Assembly (NCBI RefSeq): GCF_014287955.1
Contig: NZ_JACOPD010000015.1
Span: forward strand, 1-27,349
Reading direction: 5' to 3'
Length of the DNA: 27,349 nt
Source of the DNA: Lachnospira hominis (ex Liu et al. 2021)
GTDB taxonomy: Bacteria; Bacillota; Clostridia; Lachnospirales; Lachnospiraceae
The notes beneath the pieces were generated by a model. That model was not told where the DNA came from. It saw nothing but the letters and a program-made list of their open reading frames with translations, and did no database searches. Position numbers and translations under genes: made by a program. Of this stretch, positions 1 through 7,376 are shown in pieces. Position 1 is the first letter of the stretch; each line of letters begins with the position of its first letter.

Positions 1-169
1 GAGCCTCCTTAAAACCATCGGGTGGTAGGTGATTACAACCAATCCACAGTATCTTATATATCATAGTCGAACCTACAGAAGAGGTAAAGAAGAGACTATG
101 ATTTAACAGTTATTAAGACCTTGGAGAGGGTCTCTAAAAACTACTACTATATAATACGAGGTTTTTATC
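1..169 (+). other. Non-coding leader upstream of the DUF218 gene
   Basis: No credible ORF was found. A 9-bp inverted repeat (ATCATAGTC at 60-68 against GACTATGAT at 94-102) lies in the middle, and a shorter AGACC/GGTCT repeat lies near 117-133. I do not recognise a riboswitch or T-box consensus. The window starts here, so the upstream context is missing. Confidence 0.4.
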
Positions 170-823
170 ATGGAAAGATTAGCTTATGATAATTTAAAAA
201 TAATATGGGAATATATGCATATGAATATGGAATTATGTAATGTTGATTGCATAATTGGATTTGGTAACTATAATGATGATATTGCTTTAAGAGCAGCTGA
301 ATTGTACAAAAAAGGATATTCCTCAAAAATTCTTTTTACTGGTGGCTTGGGAAGAAATACGAATGATCTTTGGACCCGAAGTGAAGCAGAACGATTTGCT
401 GATATCGCGGTAGGTGAGGGTGTGCCAAGAGAGGATATAATAATCGAAAATCAATCTACTAATACAGCAGAGAATATTATTTTTACACAAGAAAAACTTG
501 CTAGCCTTAATATGAATGTTACGAAGATTTTAGGAGTTCATCAGCCCTTTATGGAAAGAAGAATATTTGCTGCATTAAAAGTGTACTGGCCAGATATTGA
601 TGCGATTATTACTTCTCCACAATTAACAATTAATGAATATATAACAAATTCAGTTAAACAGGGTTTAGATGAAAAGACAGTAATAGATGTAATTGTTGGG
701 GATTTCCAGAGAATAGATGTTTATGCCAAAAGAGGCTATCAAATTCCACAATATATACCAGAGGAAGTAAATGAAGCGTTCAAAGTAATGGTTGAACTTG
801 GCTATACTAGTCAGTTGATATAG
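170..823 (+). CDS. DUF218 (YdcF/ElyC/SanA-like) family protein
   Basis: The 217-residue protein has the DUF218 layout: an opening strand with an acidic and a glycine-rich turn (VDCIIGFGNYNDD), the family-typical TGGLGRNT turn followed by SEAERFADIAVGEGVP, the segment IIIENQSTNTAENI, and a late basic patch (HQPFMERRIFAAL). Family members act on envelope or small-molecule substrates, mostly with unknown reactions. This one has no membrane segment or signal peptide, so it resembles the soluble YdcF type rather than ElyC/SanA. The start at 170 has a GAGG ribosome site at 158-161. A hairpin follows the stop, so it looks like a single-gene unit. The substrate cannot be stated. Confidence 0.8.
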   Translation: MERLAYDNLKIIWEYMHMNMELCNVDCIIGFGNYNDDIALRAAELYKKGYSSKILFTGGLGRNTNDLWTRSEAERFADIAVGEGVPREDIIIENQSTNTAENIIFTQEKLASLNMNVTKILGVHQPFMERRIFAALKVYWPDIDAIITSPQLTINEYITNSVKQGLDEKTVIDVIVGDFQRIDVYAKRGYQIPQYIPEEVNEAFKVMVELGYTSQLI

Positions 824-840
824 GACAAAATAGCATTTAG

Positions 841-865
841 ACGGGGTAAATTTTACCCCGTTTGG
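841..865 (+). terminator. Hairpin terminator after the DUF218 gene
   Basis: ACGGGGTAAA at 841-850 is perfectly complementary to TTTACCCCGT at 852-861, giving a GC-rich stem with an AT-rich tip. It lies 18 bases after the stop at 823. The following T-run is short (TTTGG), so termination may be weak. Confidence 0.55.
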
Positions 866-969
866 TATGTATATACCTTTTCGCAAAAGGTGACGGTTTC
901 GCTATTTAGTATAAGAAGAAACTTTCACCGCATGTGGAGACGGTTGTTCTTTTGTCCCAACTGAAATAA

Positions 970-1341
970 AAGCCGGATGATTACATTGATGTCACGATTG
1001 AACTTGATAATGTGGATATAACATCTGCAGAGACTAAGGCAACATATGATGAGATAAAGAAGTATGTGGCGGAACATAATGCCGTCATGAAGGTTTCCAA
1101 TCTGTGTATCTCACAGGTAAAGAGAAAATGCGGAATTGAGGTTGGAAAGAATTTGTGCGTTGCAACGAGGAGAATGGACTGCTTGCAGGGCAATTCGACG
1201 ACTGCCGCGATAGACTTGGAAATTGTTCCAAGTCCTAATTTACCTAAAAATGAAGATAGCAGGCAGCCACAGTGTCCAGAAGATAAAGAGAGTGCAATTG
1301 TGGAGGCATTGAAGTATTTTAAGATGATTCAGCAGAAATAA
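970..1341 (+). pseudogene. C-terminal remnant of a RumA/RlmD-type 23S rRNA (uracil-5-)-methyltransferase
   Basis: From 970 the frame reads KPDDYIDVTIELDNVDITSAE and continues to LPKNEDSRQPQCPEDKESAIVEALKYFKMI. I recognise this as the C-terminal extension found on many Lachnospiraceae/Clostridia enzymes annotated as 23S rRNA (uracil-5-)-methyltransferase RumA. The catalytic TRAM and methyltransferase parts are absent: a TAA at 967 closes the frame upstream and there is no ribosome site, although a GTG at 1012 could formally start a 109-residue product. After GIEVGKN about 28 residues (LCVATRRMDC to IVPSP) interrupt the usual run into NLPK and look like an in-frame insertion. rumA-type genes are known integration sites for conjugative elements, so this may be a scar of element insertion or excision (inference). 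Confidence 0.6.
1213..1234. repeat. Perfect 9-bp inverted repeat in the insertion within the RumA remnant
   Basis: GACTTGGAA (1213-1221) and TTCCAAGTC (1226-1234) are perfect complements separated by ATTG. They lie in the roughly 84-base segment that interrupts the RumA-like tail. It could be a recombination core or a chance palindrome. Confidence 0.45.
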
Positions 1342-1447
1342 AAAGTGTTTGATAAATCGGTATTTGTAGAATTAGTAAATCTCGATTTTGGGAAATACAA
1401 GAATGTGTCTCATTATGGTTTTAATGCGGTTTGTAAGGAGAAACAAT

Positions 1448-1765
1448 ATGATTGGGTTTGTTATATGGTCACTTTTTGGAGTGTTTATAATTGGATTAGG
1501 AATAAAAGATATGTTTTCTAAGAATCCCGTTGGATTCTGGGCTAATACCGAAACAATAAAAGTAAAAGATGTGAAAGGTTACAATTGTGCGAGCGGACTA
1601 TTGTTTATAATCTATGGAATCATTTTTGTTATATTAGGAATTCCGCTGTTAGAAGGTCAAAATACACCATACGTTCTGTTGTCGGTTATTGGTGTGATGG
1701 TGGAAACAATTGTAATTATGGCTGTTTATAGTTTAGTTATCGTTAAAAAGTATGAAGAGAAGTAA
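1448..1765 (+). CDS. Small membrane protein of unknown function
   Basis: I start the gene at the ATG at 1448 because AAGGAG sits at 1437-1442; the frame is open further upstream but lacks a ribosome site. The 105-residue product has three likely transmembrane helices, near residues 3-19, 45-65 and 74-98, and a short polar loop (SKNPVGFWANTETIKVKDVKGYN) after the first. The arrangement is reminiscent of the DUF3784/SdpI-like small membrane proteins common in Firmicutes, but I cannot assign the family. The C-terminus is basic and acidic (KKYEEK), as expected for a cytoplasmic tail. The gene stands alone between the RumA remnant and the marR cassette. Confidence 0.65.
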   Translation: MIGFVIWSLFGVFIIGLGIKDMFSKNPVGFWANTETIKVKDVKGYNCASGLLFIIYGIIFVILGIPLLEGQNTPYVLLSVIGVMVETIVIMAVYSLVIVKKYEEK

Positions 1766-1825
1766 ATAACTTCAAGTTTGGAGAATTGAAAAAAACGGAA
1801 TTTACCTATTAAGACATATAAACTC

Positions 1826-1854
1826 TTGACAATAAAGCTCCTATATAGTATGTT
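1826..1854 (+). promoter_or_regulatory. Promoter of the marR-radical SAM cassette
   Basis: TTGACA at 1826-1831 is followed after 17 bp by TATGTT at 1849-1854. The spacer and -10 region are covered by the left arm of the 17-bp inverted repeat, so repressor binding there would block RNA polymerase. Confidence 0.65.
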
Positions 1855-1881
1855 TTTAATAAATTACTATATAGGAGCTTT
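1834..1881. promoter_or_regulatory. 17-bp perfect inverted repeat, probable MarR operator
   Basis: AAAGCTCCTATATAGTA at 1834-1850 is the exact reverse complement of 1865-1881, with a 14-base spacer. Each arm contains the self-palindrome CTATATAG, so each arm may be a dimer site. The left arm overlaps the promoter spacer and -10; the right arm contains the AGGAG ribosome site (1873-1877) of marR. Autoregulation by the encoded MarR protein is the natural inference. A transcript starting near 1861 would lack the left arm, which favours a DNA operator over an RNA hairpin. Confidence 0.7.
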
Positions 1882-1884
1882 TGT

Positions 1885-2322
1885 ATGGAAATGAATGGAG
1901 GATTTCTTGTCACCAAAATAAAACAGCTTGGAGACCGGATTTTTGAGAAGATTCTCAGTGAAAAGAATATTGATGCGTTTAATGGAGCCCAGGGACGTAT
2001 TCTTTATGTGCTGTGGCAAGAGGATGGTATCTCAATCAGGTCACTCTCGACTAAATGCGGATTAGCGATAACATCTCTTACTACGATGCTGGAAAGAATG
2101 GAAAATCAAGGGCTGATAAGCCGTGTTCAGTCTAAAACGGACAAAAGGAAAACACTTCTGTTTCTGACTGAGAAAGCACATGCCTTAAAGGGCGAGTACG
2201 ATTCTGTATCTGATGAGATGGGCAGTATTTACTACAAAGGTTTTTCGGAGGAAGAAATTACCCGGTTTGAGGAATGCCTCGACCGCATCAGAAAGAATCT
2301 TGAGGAGTGGCAGAAGTCATGA
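1885..2322 (+). CDS. MarR family regulator of the radical SAM mobile pair system
   Basis: This 145-residue winged-helix protein has the MarR pattern: a helical N-terminus (about residues 1-35), a recognition region (GISIRSLSTKCGLAITSLTTMLERMENQGLI, about 50-80), and a basic wing (RVQSKTDKRKTLLFLTEKA, about 82-100) containing the family's D-x-R-like turn as DKRK. It is followed by dimerisation helices. The ATG at 1885 has AGGAG seven bases upstream. Its stop overlaps the next start (ATGA at 2319-2322), so it is translationally coupled to radical SAM protein A. A MarR gene directly before these two radical SAM genes is the defining layout of the mobile pair system. It most likely represses its own operon through the inverted repeat at 1834-1881; the inducer is unknown. 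Confidence 0.88.
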   Translation: MEMNGGFLVTKIKQLGDRIFEKILSEKNIDAFNGAQGRILYVLWQEDGISIRSLSTKCGLAITSLTTMLERMENQGLISRVQSKTDKRKTLLFLTEKAHALKGEYDSVSDEMGSIYYKGFSEEEITRFEECLDRIRKNLEEWQKS

Positions 2323-3008
2323 GTATTTGTATCAAAGATCAGATTCAGAACATGAATATTGTCATCGGCTGCACAGTGGGGTGTACATATTGCTATGCCC
2401 GCAACAACGTGAAACGCTGGCATATGATTGATGACTTCGCTGACCCTGAATTCTTTCCGGGTAAGCTCAAGATGATGGAAAAGAAACGTCCGCAGAACTT
2501 TCTTCTTACCGGGATGAGCGATCTCTCCGGATGGAAGCCGGAATGGAGAGACGAGGTACTTGCAAAGATCCGTGAAAATCCGCAGCATCAGTTCCTGTTC
2601 CTTACCAAGCGACCTGATTTGCTGGATTTTGATACCGATCTGGAAAACGCATGGTTTGGCGTTACGGTGACGAGGAAAGCAGAACTGTGGCGTATCGACG
2701 CCCTTCGGAAAAACGTCAGAGCAAAACATTACCATGTTACCTTTGAGCCGTTATTCGACGATCCCGGCACAGTTGACCTTTCCGGAATCAATTGGATCGT
2801 TGTCGGCACCATGACCGGAGCTCAGAACAGGAAGATTCATACGGAGCCGGAATGGGCATGGTCTCTGGCGGACCAGGCACATAAGCTCGGCATTCCGGTG
2901 TTTATGAAGGAAGACCTTGTCCCTATCATAGGGGATGAAAATATGATTCAGGAAATGCCGGAAGAATTTAATAAAGTGTTAGAGGTACAGAAATCATGGA
3001 AGAAGTAA
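2319..3008 (+). CDS. Radical SAM mobile pair protein A
   Basis: From the ATG at 2319 the 229-residue protein carries a radical SAM cysteine motif C-x3-C-x2-C at residues 18, 22 and 25 (GCTVGCTYCYARNN), which would ligate a 4Fe-4S cluster and S-adenosylmethionine. Further on are FLTKRPDLL, WFGVTVTRKAE and EPLFDDPGTVDLSGINWIVVGT, features shared with the DUF5131/phage Gp37-Gp68 group. The start is chosen because it forms an ATGA overlap with marR; an upstream in-frame GTG at 2307 is less likely. The 3' end overlaps gene B by 13 bases, implying co-translation. Reaction and substrate are unknown. The name reflects its occurrence as a mobile two-enzyme set with protein B. Confidence 0.85.
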   Translation: MSICIKDQIQNMNIVIGCTVGCTYCYARNNVKRWHMIDDFADPEFFPGKLKMMEKKRPQNFLLTGMSDLSGWKPEWRDEVLAKIRENPQHQFLFLTKRPDLLDFDTDLENAWFGVTVTRKAELWRIDALRKNVRAKHYHVTFEPLFDDPGTVDLSGINWIVVGTMTGAQNRKIHTEPEWAWSLADQAHKLGIPVFMKEDLVPIIGDENMIQEMPEEFNKVLEVQKSWKK

Positions 3009-3904
3009 TAAATGGAATCCTCATTCGTGAGGTGGAAACAAAGAACATCATGACTAAGTCTAGTCTGCCGGTAGGCGGTTACTCGGTCAATCCCTATGTG
3101 GGCTGTACACATGCCTGCAAGTATTGCTATGCTTCTTTTATGAAGCGCTTTACCGGGCACAAGGAGGAATGGGGCACTTTCCTTGATGTGAAGCATTGGC
3201 CGGAAATTAAAAATCCGAAGAAATATGCCGGACAGCGGGTGGTCATCGGTTCTGTGACAGATGGCTACAATCCACAGGAGGAGCAATTCGGGAATACCAG
3301 AAAACTTCTGGAGCAGCTGATCGGCAGTGACGCAGATATTCTGATCTGCACAAAGTCTGATCTTGTGGTACGGGATATTGATCTGCTGAAAAAGCTTGGA
3401 CGAGTGACCGTTTCATGGTCGATTAACACGCTGGATGAAAATTTCAAGAACGATATGGACTCTGCCTCAAGCATTGAGCGTCGTATCGCTGCTATGAAGC
3501 AGGTATATGAAGCAGGGATCCGTACAGTCTGTTTCGTATCCCCGGTATTTCCCGGTATCACGGACTTTGAAGCGATCTTTGAGCGGGTAAAGGATCAGTG
3601 CGATCTGTTCTGGCTCGAAAATCTCAATCTTCGAGGCGGTTTCAAAAAGACAATTATGGATTATATCGCCGGACAATATCCTGATCTTGTACCACTTTAC
3701 GACGAGATCTATAACAAGCATAACCGCAGCTACTTTGAAGCACTTGAAGTAAAAGCTGAGAAAATGGCTAAGAAGTATGATTGTGCCTTTGTGGATAATG
3801 AAATGCCTTATGGCAGAGTCCCGCAGGGGCATCCGGTGATCGTAGATTATTTCTATCATGAGGAAATCCGTGGGACAGAGAATACCGGAAAAAGAAATCG
3901 ATAA
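2996..3904 (+). CDS. Radical SAM mobile pair protein B
   Basis: This 302-residue protein has C-x3-C-x2-C at residues 37, 41 and 44 (YVGCTHACKYCYA) and resembles the SplB/COG1533 group of radical SAM proteins. The TIM-barrel core includes VVIGSVTDGYNPQEEQFGNT, ILICTKSDLVVRDIDLL, VTVSWSINTLDE and IRTVCFVSPVFPGITD. A spore photoproduct lyase function is not implied; only the fold and cluster motif are supported. It starts inside the end of gene A (13-base overlap) and ends 25 bases before the GNAT start, so all four genes from marR onward read as one operon. Substrate unknown; A and B presumably act together. Confidence 0.85.
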   Translation: MEEVINGILIREVETKNIMTKSSLPVGGYSVNPYVGCTHACKYCYASFMKRFTGHKEEWGTFLDVKHWPEIKNPKKYAGQRVVIGSVTDGYNPQEEQFGNTRKLLEQLIGSDADILICTKSDLVVRDIDLLKKLGRVTVSWSINTLDENFKNDMDSASSIERRIAAMKQVYEAGIRTVCFVSPVFPGITDFEAIFERVKDQCDLFWLENLNLRGGFKKTIMDYIAGQYPDLVPLYDEIYNKHNRSYFEALEVKAEKMAKKYDCAFVDNEMPYGRVPQGHPVIVDYFYHEEIRGTENTGKRNR

Positions 3905-3929
3905 ATTCCAATTTGACGGAGTAATGGAT

Positions 3930-4373
3930 ATGAAAATACGAGAAGTGAATGAGAATAAAAAGCAGTTTATATCCTTATTGCTATTAGCTGATGAGCAGGA
4001 AAATATGATTGATCGCTATCTTGAAAAAGGTACTATGTATGCACTTGAAGATGGTAATGTAAAAGCTGAATGTGTTGTCACCGATGAAGGTAACGAAATA
4101 CTTGAAATCAAGAATATCGCAGTTGATCCGGAAAATCAGGGAAAGGGCTATGGCAAAGCATTAATTGACTTCCTTGCAAGTAAATATGCAGATGAATATT
4201 CTATTTTGCAGGTTGGAACAGGTGACAGCCCGTTGACCGTACCGTTTTATGAAAAATGCGGATTTGTCCGTTCGCACAATATTCCGAATTTCTTTACGGA
4301 CAATTATGACCACCCAATTTATGAGTGTGGTGTACAGTTAATAGATATGGTATATTTGCAAAGATGTTTATAA
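3930..4373 (+). CDS. GNAT family N-acetyltransferase
   Basis: The 147-residue protein shows the acetyl-CoA-binding GNAT core: IKNIAVDPENQGKGYGKALIDFL (about residues 60-82), with the Q-G-K-G-Y-G pyrophosphate loop, and the later FYEKCGF element (about 110-116). I choose ATG 3930 because CGGAG at 3917-3921 lies eight bases upstream; in-frame ATGs at 3924 and 3858 have poorer or no ribosome sites. It follows radical SAM gene B closely and is probably co-transcribed, so it may be part of the mobile cassette or a hitch-hiker. The acyl acceptor is unknown. The sequence AACTTCCAGTTT directly overlaps the stop. Confidence 0.82.
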   Translation: MKIREVNENKKQFISLLLLADEQENMIDRYLEKGTMYALEDGNVKAECVVTDEGNEILEIKNIAVDPENQGKGYGKALIDFLASKYADEYSILQVGTGDSPLTVPFYEKCGFVRSHNIPNFFTDNYDHPIYECGVQLIDMVYLQRCL

Positions 4374-4682
4374 CTTCCAGTTTAAGAAGTTTATGGGGAC
4401 TGTCCCAAAGGTGACATCATATTGAATTAAGAAGAAAAACAGTAAGAAGGGACAGAGAGTAAATATGAGCTTTCTGTCTTTCTTTTGCCTTGCATATCAA
4501 CAATTGATCCAGTAGACCAATTTTGATTCGTGTGGAATTATGTTTTGTTCAGTTGCATCTGGCTCAGTTGAGACCGGACAAAATGATTGAGGACAGACAT
4601 GTCAATTTGAATTGTTTATTTTCATAAAATGTGTTACAATCGAGTTAGCCAAGACTAATTATATTGCAAAAAAGGTAAATGT
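4374..4682 (+). promoter_or_regulatory. Intergenic region with the promoter of the methyltransferase gene
   Basis: A -35 TTGTTT at 4612-4617 and a -10 TACAAT at 4635-4640 are separated by 17 bp and lie about 43 bases before the methyltransferase start. Upstream is a palindromic GGGACTGTCCC near 4396-4406. I see no gene in the remainder. Confidence 0.5.
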
Positions 4683-5498
4683 ATGAGTGAAAGAATAAAA
4701 CCTACTATCAGTGGCAGTGCTGAGACAATGCTCCAGAGCTTTTATGCCAGAGCTCAATATTCCAAAAGTAAACATAATAAATTCTATGATGCAAAGGCGG
4801 TAGAATTAGTCGACAAAATTGATTATGATTTTTCTACAGCGGCTAGGGATTCTACGATGGGGAAAGGAGTAATTGCCAGAACGGTAGTTTTTGATGAATT
4901 AGTAAAGAATTTTATAGAGAAAAATCCTTATTGTACGGTGGTTAATATTGCCTGTGGTCTGGATACGAGATTTTATCGCATGGATAATGGTAAAATCACC
5001 TGGTACAATCTGGACCTGCCAGAAACGATAGCAATCCGCAATCAGATTTTCGAGGAATCAGGACGTGTTTCTACGATAGGAATTTCTGCACTTGACCCTG
5101 CATGGTCAAAAGAAGTAAAATTGCGGGGGAAAATGCTTTTTATCATTGAAGGATTATCAATGTATCTGACAGCAGAAGAAAACGGTAAGATATTAAAAAT
5201 AATAAAGGACAACTTTGATAATGCCTGTATTATTATGGAATGTCTGGCAAAGGCATGGGTAAAGAAAGAAGGAATAGAAAAATCCATACAGCAAACAGGC
5301 TCAAAATTTGTCTTCGGTGCAGATCATTTTGAAGACCTTGGGAATATGACAACAGGGTATCATAAAATAAAAGATGATAATATTCTTCGTGGCATGGAGT
5401 TATTTTCATCTGCATACAGACTTTTGGCATTATTACCGATTGCAAAAAAGGTTACGCAGAAGATTCTGATATTTGAAAAGGACGAACAAAGCATGTGA
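4683..5498 (+). CDS. Class I SAM-dependent methyltransferase, leucine carboxyl methyltransferase (LCM/TcmP) family
   Basis: The 271-residue protein carries the LCM-family signature: the SAM-binding glycine loop VVNIACGLDTRFYRM (about residues 86-100), the acidic YNLDLPE segment (about 107-113) and FIIEGLSMYLT (about 152-163), where the E-G-L-x-M-Y-L stretch is typical. Bacterial members methylate carboxyl or hydroxyl groups of small molecules, including polyketide-type products, and substrates are rarely known. The gene has its own promoter and is followed 49 bases later by an AraC-type regulator on the same strand. That regulator could control it, but nothing in the sequence proves this. Confidence 0.82.
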   Translation: MSERIKPTISGSAETMLQSFYARAQYSKSKHNKFYDAKAVELVDKIDYDFSTAARDSTMGKGVIARTVVFDELVKNFIEKNPYCTVVNIACGLDTRFYRMDNGKITWYNLDLPETIAIRNQIFEESGRVSTIGISALDPAWSKEVKLRGKMLFIIEGLSMYLTAEENGKILKIIKDNFDNACIIMECLAKAWVKKEGIEKSIQQTGSKFVFGADHFEDLGNMTTGYHKIKDDNILRGMELFSSAYRLLALLPIAKKVTQKILIFEKDEQSM

Positions 5499-5547
5499 AA
5501 GAGTCTTTATACGTGAATGAAAACAGATTGTTCAGGAGGGGACTGCC

Positions 5548-6441
5548 ATGTCGCAGAAAGAAAAGAAAAAGCTTGTAAGTATAAAAACCGATGATACACT
5601 GATGGAAACTGCTTTACATGGGATTCATCTTTTTCCATACAAACTCTATGATGAAAACATAACCGATTATGATTTTAACTGTATTGACTGGCATTGGCAT
5701 ACCGAATTTGAATTTGTATATATCGAATCCGGTATAGTTCACTTTAATGTAGGAGAAGATAATTTTGACATGTCCGAGGGACAGGGAATATTTATTAATT
5801 CCAAAGTTGTTCATAAAATGCATTCCGAAAATGACGCTGTAATTCCAAATTTTCTCTTTCTTCCGTCCCTGATTGCTCCGAAAGAAAGTTTAATCTATCA
5901 GAAATTTGTGTTACCCTTTCTGAACTCATCTTTGGGTTATTACATTTTTTCTTCCTCACAGGAATGGCAGAAAGAAATTTTGTCTGAAATGCAAAAGCTT
6001 ATACAGTTTAGCAGAGGTGAAATAAATGAACTACAAATATCTGTTCAATTACAAAAGATATGGGCACTCATAACTACAAATGTTATTTGTTACCCAGAAA
6101 CGCAAAATGTGAATTCTTCCTCACTTGCACGGTTACAAATGATGATGCAGTTTATACATTCGAATTACCCTGAAAGCATTTCTCTTTTGGATATTGCCAA
6201 AGTTGGGGAAGTGAGTATCAGTACTGCTTTGAATTTGTTTCGTAATGTACTGAATACATCTCCTGTCAACTATCTGATATGCTACAGGTTAAGGAAGGCA
6301 GCATTACTTCTTACCAATACAGAAAAAAAAGTAAGTGCCATTTCAATAGAAACTGGATTCAGTAATACAGATTATTTCTGTAAAACATTTAAGAGAATGT
6401 ATTCCTTAACTCCTACAGAGTATAGAAACGTAAAAAAATGA
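5548..6441 (+). CDS. AraC/XylS family transcriptional regulator with cupin N-terminus
   Basis: This 297-residue regulator has an N-terminal cupin-like sensing domain (the WHWHTEFEFVYIESGIVHFNVGE to INSKVVHKMHS stretch, about residues 46-94) and a C-terminal double helix-turn-helix (about 197-297), ending with the AraC signature AISIETGFSNTDYFCKTFKRMYSLTPTEYR. AGGAGG at 5535-5540 lies just upstream of the ATG. Cupin-AraC proteins usually sense sugars or small metabolites and activate nearby genes. The methyltransferase gene immediately upstream is the nearest candidate partner. The sensed ligand is unknown. Confidence 0.85.
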   Translation: MSQKEKKKLVSIKTDDTLMETALHGIHLFPYKLYDENITDYDFNCIDWHWHTEFEFVYIESGIVHFNVGEDNFDMSEGQGIFINSKVVHKMHSENDAVIPNFLFLPSLIAPKESLIYQKFVLPFLNSSLGYYIFSSSQEWQKEILSEMQKLIQFSRGEINELQISVQLQKIWALITTNVICYPETQNVNSSSLARLQMMMQFIHSNYPESISLLDIAKVGEVSISTALNLFRNVLNTSPVNYLICYRLRKAALLLTNTEKKVSAISIETGFSNTDYFCKTFKRMYSLTPTEYRNVKK

Positions 6442-6452
6442 ATTATCCGACG

Positions 6453-6482
6453 AAAAAAGGGCGACTTATCTCGCCCCTTTAT
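6453..6482. terminator. Probable bidirectional terminator after the AraC gene
   Basis: GGGCGA at 6459-6464 pairs with TCGCCC at 6471-6476, flanked by an A-run on the left and CTTT on the right. It could serve both the plus-strand AraC gene and the minus-strand relaxase remnant, whose stop lies inside it. Confidence 0.5.
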
Positions 6483-7020
6483 CTCTGCTATGGTAATTCC
6501 TTTGTGTATGCTGCTGGTCAGCTTCTCTTTGATATATCCGTAATCTTTCTTCAAAGGTTGCTTTTGGTGGTATCTGCGGTTTGTGCGGTTCTGTAACATC
6601 TTTATTTTCAACAGTTGGAACAATCGCAATGCCTGGCGTCGATACTACTATGAGAAGATTAATAAGGTCAGTATAGAAGAGTTTTGCCTCATCCAGAAAA
6701 TTTTCCTGCTTAATCAGCTTGTTCTTGGCAGTAAATAAGGTACGCTCATAGGCCTCTCCTTTTTTAACTATCTTACAACCTTTGCGGATATTCCCACTAT
6801 CATCCAGTATCTCTTTTTTAGTGCGAACATGTTTTCCATGTTCATTGTAGAACATATTACGTGTCGCAATCTTTTCTATGGGTTCCGGCAACAGTTCCCT
6901 CTCGGAAAAAATGAGATGGATATGATAGTTGGTTTTGCGTTTGTTAGGTACATTTACAATCTCTGGTTTATTCTTAGGTATATAAAATTCTTTAAATTCT
7001 TTCTTAAAATCAAAAGCCAT
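6466..7020 (-). pseudogene. MobA/MobL-like relaxase fragment
   Basis: The 184-residue reading frame contains NYHIHLIFSEREL near residues 31-43. This resembles the histidine-rich H-x-H strand plus the SER turn of MobA/MobL relaxases (HUH nucleases that nick an origin of transfer). It is followed by MFYNEHGKHVRTKKEILDDSGNIRKGCKIVKKGEAYERTLF, which I associate with the same Firmicutes family. The usual N-terminal catalytic tyrosine part and the long C-terminal half are missing, and no ribosome site precedes the ATG at 7020. I read it as a decayed or rearranged piece of a mobilisable element; family assignment is by eye and moderate. Confidence 0.5.
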
Positions 7021-7118
7021 AATAATCTATAAAATTTCAATTTTAACATCAGACGTGTGGTTTTTACGATATTATACAGCATAATTGCGATATTATATAG
7101 TGAAAAATAAACAAAATT

Positions 7119-7138
7119 GCTATATAGTTCTATTTAGC
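7119..7138. promoter_or_regulatory. Palindromic operator candidate upstream of the MFS operon
   Basis: The 20-base stretch GCTATATAGTTCTATTTAGC matches its own reverse complement at 16 of 20 positions and sits directly upstream of the AAGGAG ribosome site at 7142-7147. Two direct copies of CGATATTATA at 7067-7076 and 7088-7097 lie just before it. The CTATATAG core is the same as in the MarR operator at 1834-1881. Confidence 0.4.
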
Positions 7139-7154
7139 CGTAAGGAGAAGATAA

Positions 7155-7376
7155 ATGTATGCACAGGTTGAATTTGGTTTATGTGATGAAAAAGAATGTA
7201 TTTCTATCATTTTAGATAATGAGGAACAGGTAAATGAATTTATGTTAATGCTTATTGAAAAGTCATTTATAGTGAATTGTGAACCAAGATACTTAGGTGC
7301 GTTCTATGAGGGAAGTGTTTGGTGTGGAGATGAGCATTATCTAAGAATAACAACAAAGAGAGTTGAGGAAAAATGA
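7155..7376 (+). CDS. Small protein of unknown function, coupled to the MFS gene
   Basis: I do not recognise this 73-residue acidic soluble protein. It has a strong AAGGAG ribosome site seven bases before the ATG, and its stop overlaps the next start by four bases (ATGA), so it is very likely real and co-expressed with the transporter. Two segments stand out: SIILDNEEQVNEFMLMLIEKSF, likely a helix after a strand, and CGDEHYLRITTKRVEE at the C-terminus. Three cysteines could bind metal or be incidental. Confidence 0.6.
   Translation: MYAQVEFGLCDEKECISIILDNEEQVNEFMLMLIEKSFIVNCEPRYLGAFYEGSVWCGDEHYLRITTKRVEEK

Noticed and set aside
150..155. TATAAT as promoter of the DUF218 gene
   Set aside because: A start point seven bases downstream would fall in or after the ribosome site at 158-161.
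1..169. T-box or purine-type riboswitch in the leader of the DUF218 gene
   Set aside because: Only small inverted repeats are present; none of the conserved core sequences of these classes is seen.
2232..2735. 167-residue minus-strand frame
   Set aside because: Fully covered by the well supported marR and radical SAM A genes.
4490..4580. Minus-strand protein-like tail (STEPDATEQNIIPHESKLV) in the gap before the methyltransferase gene
   Set aside because: Too short, no start or family match; may be chance.
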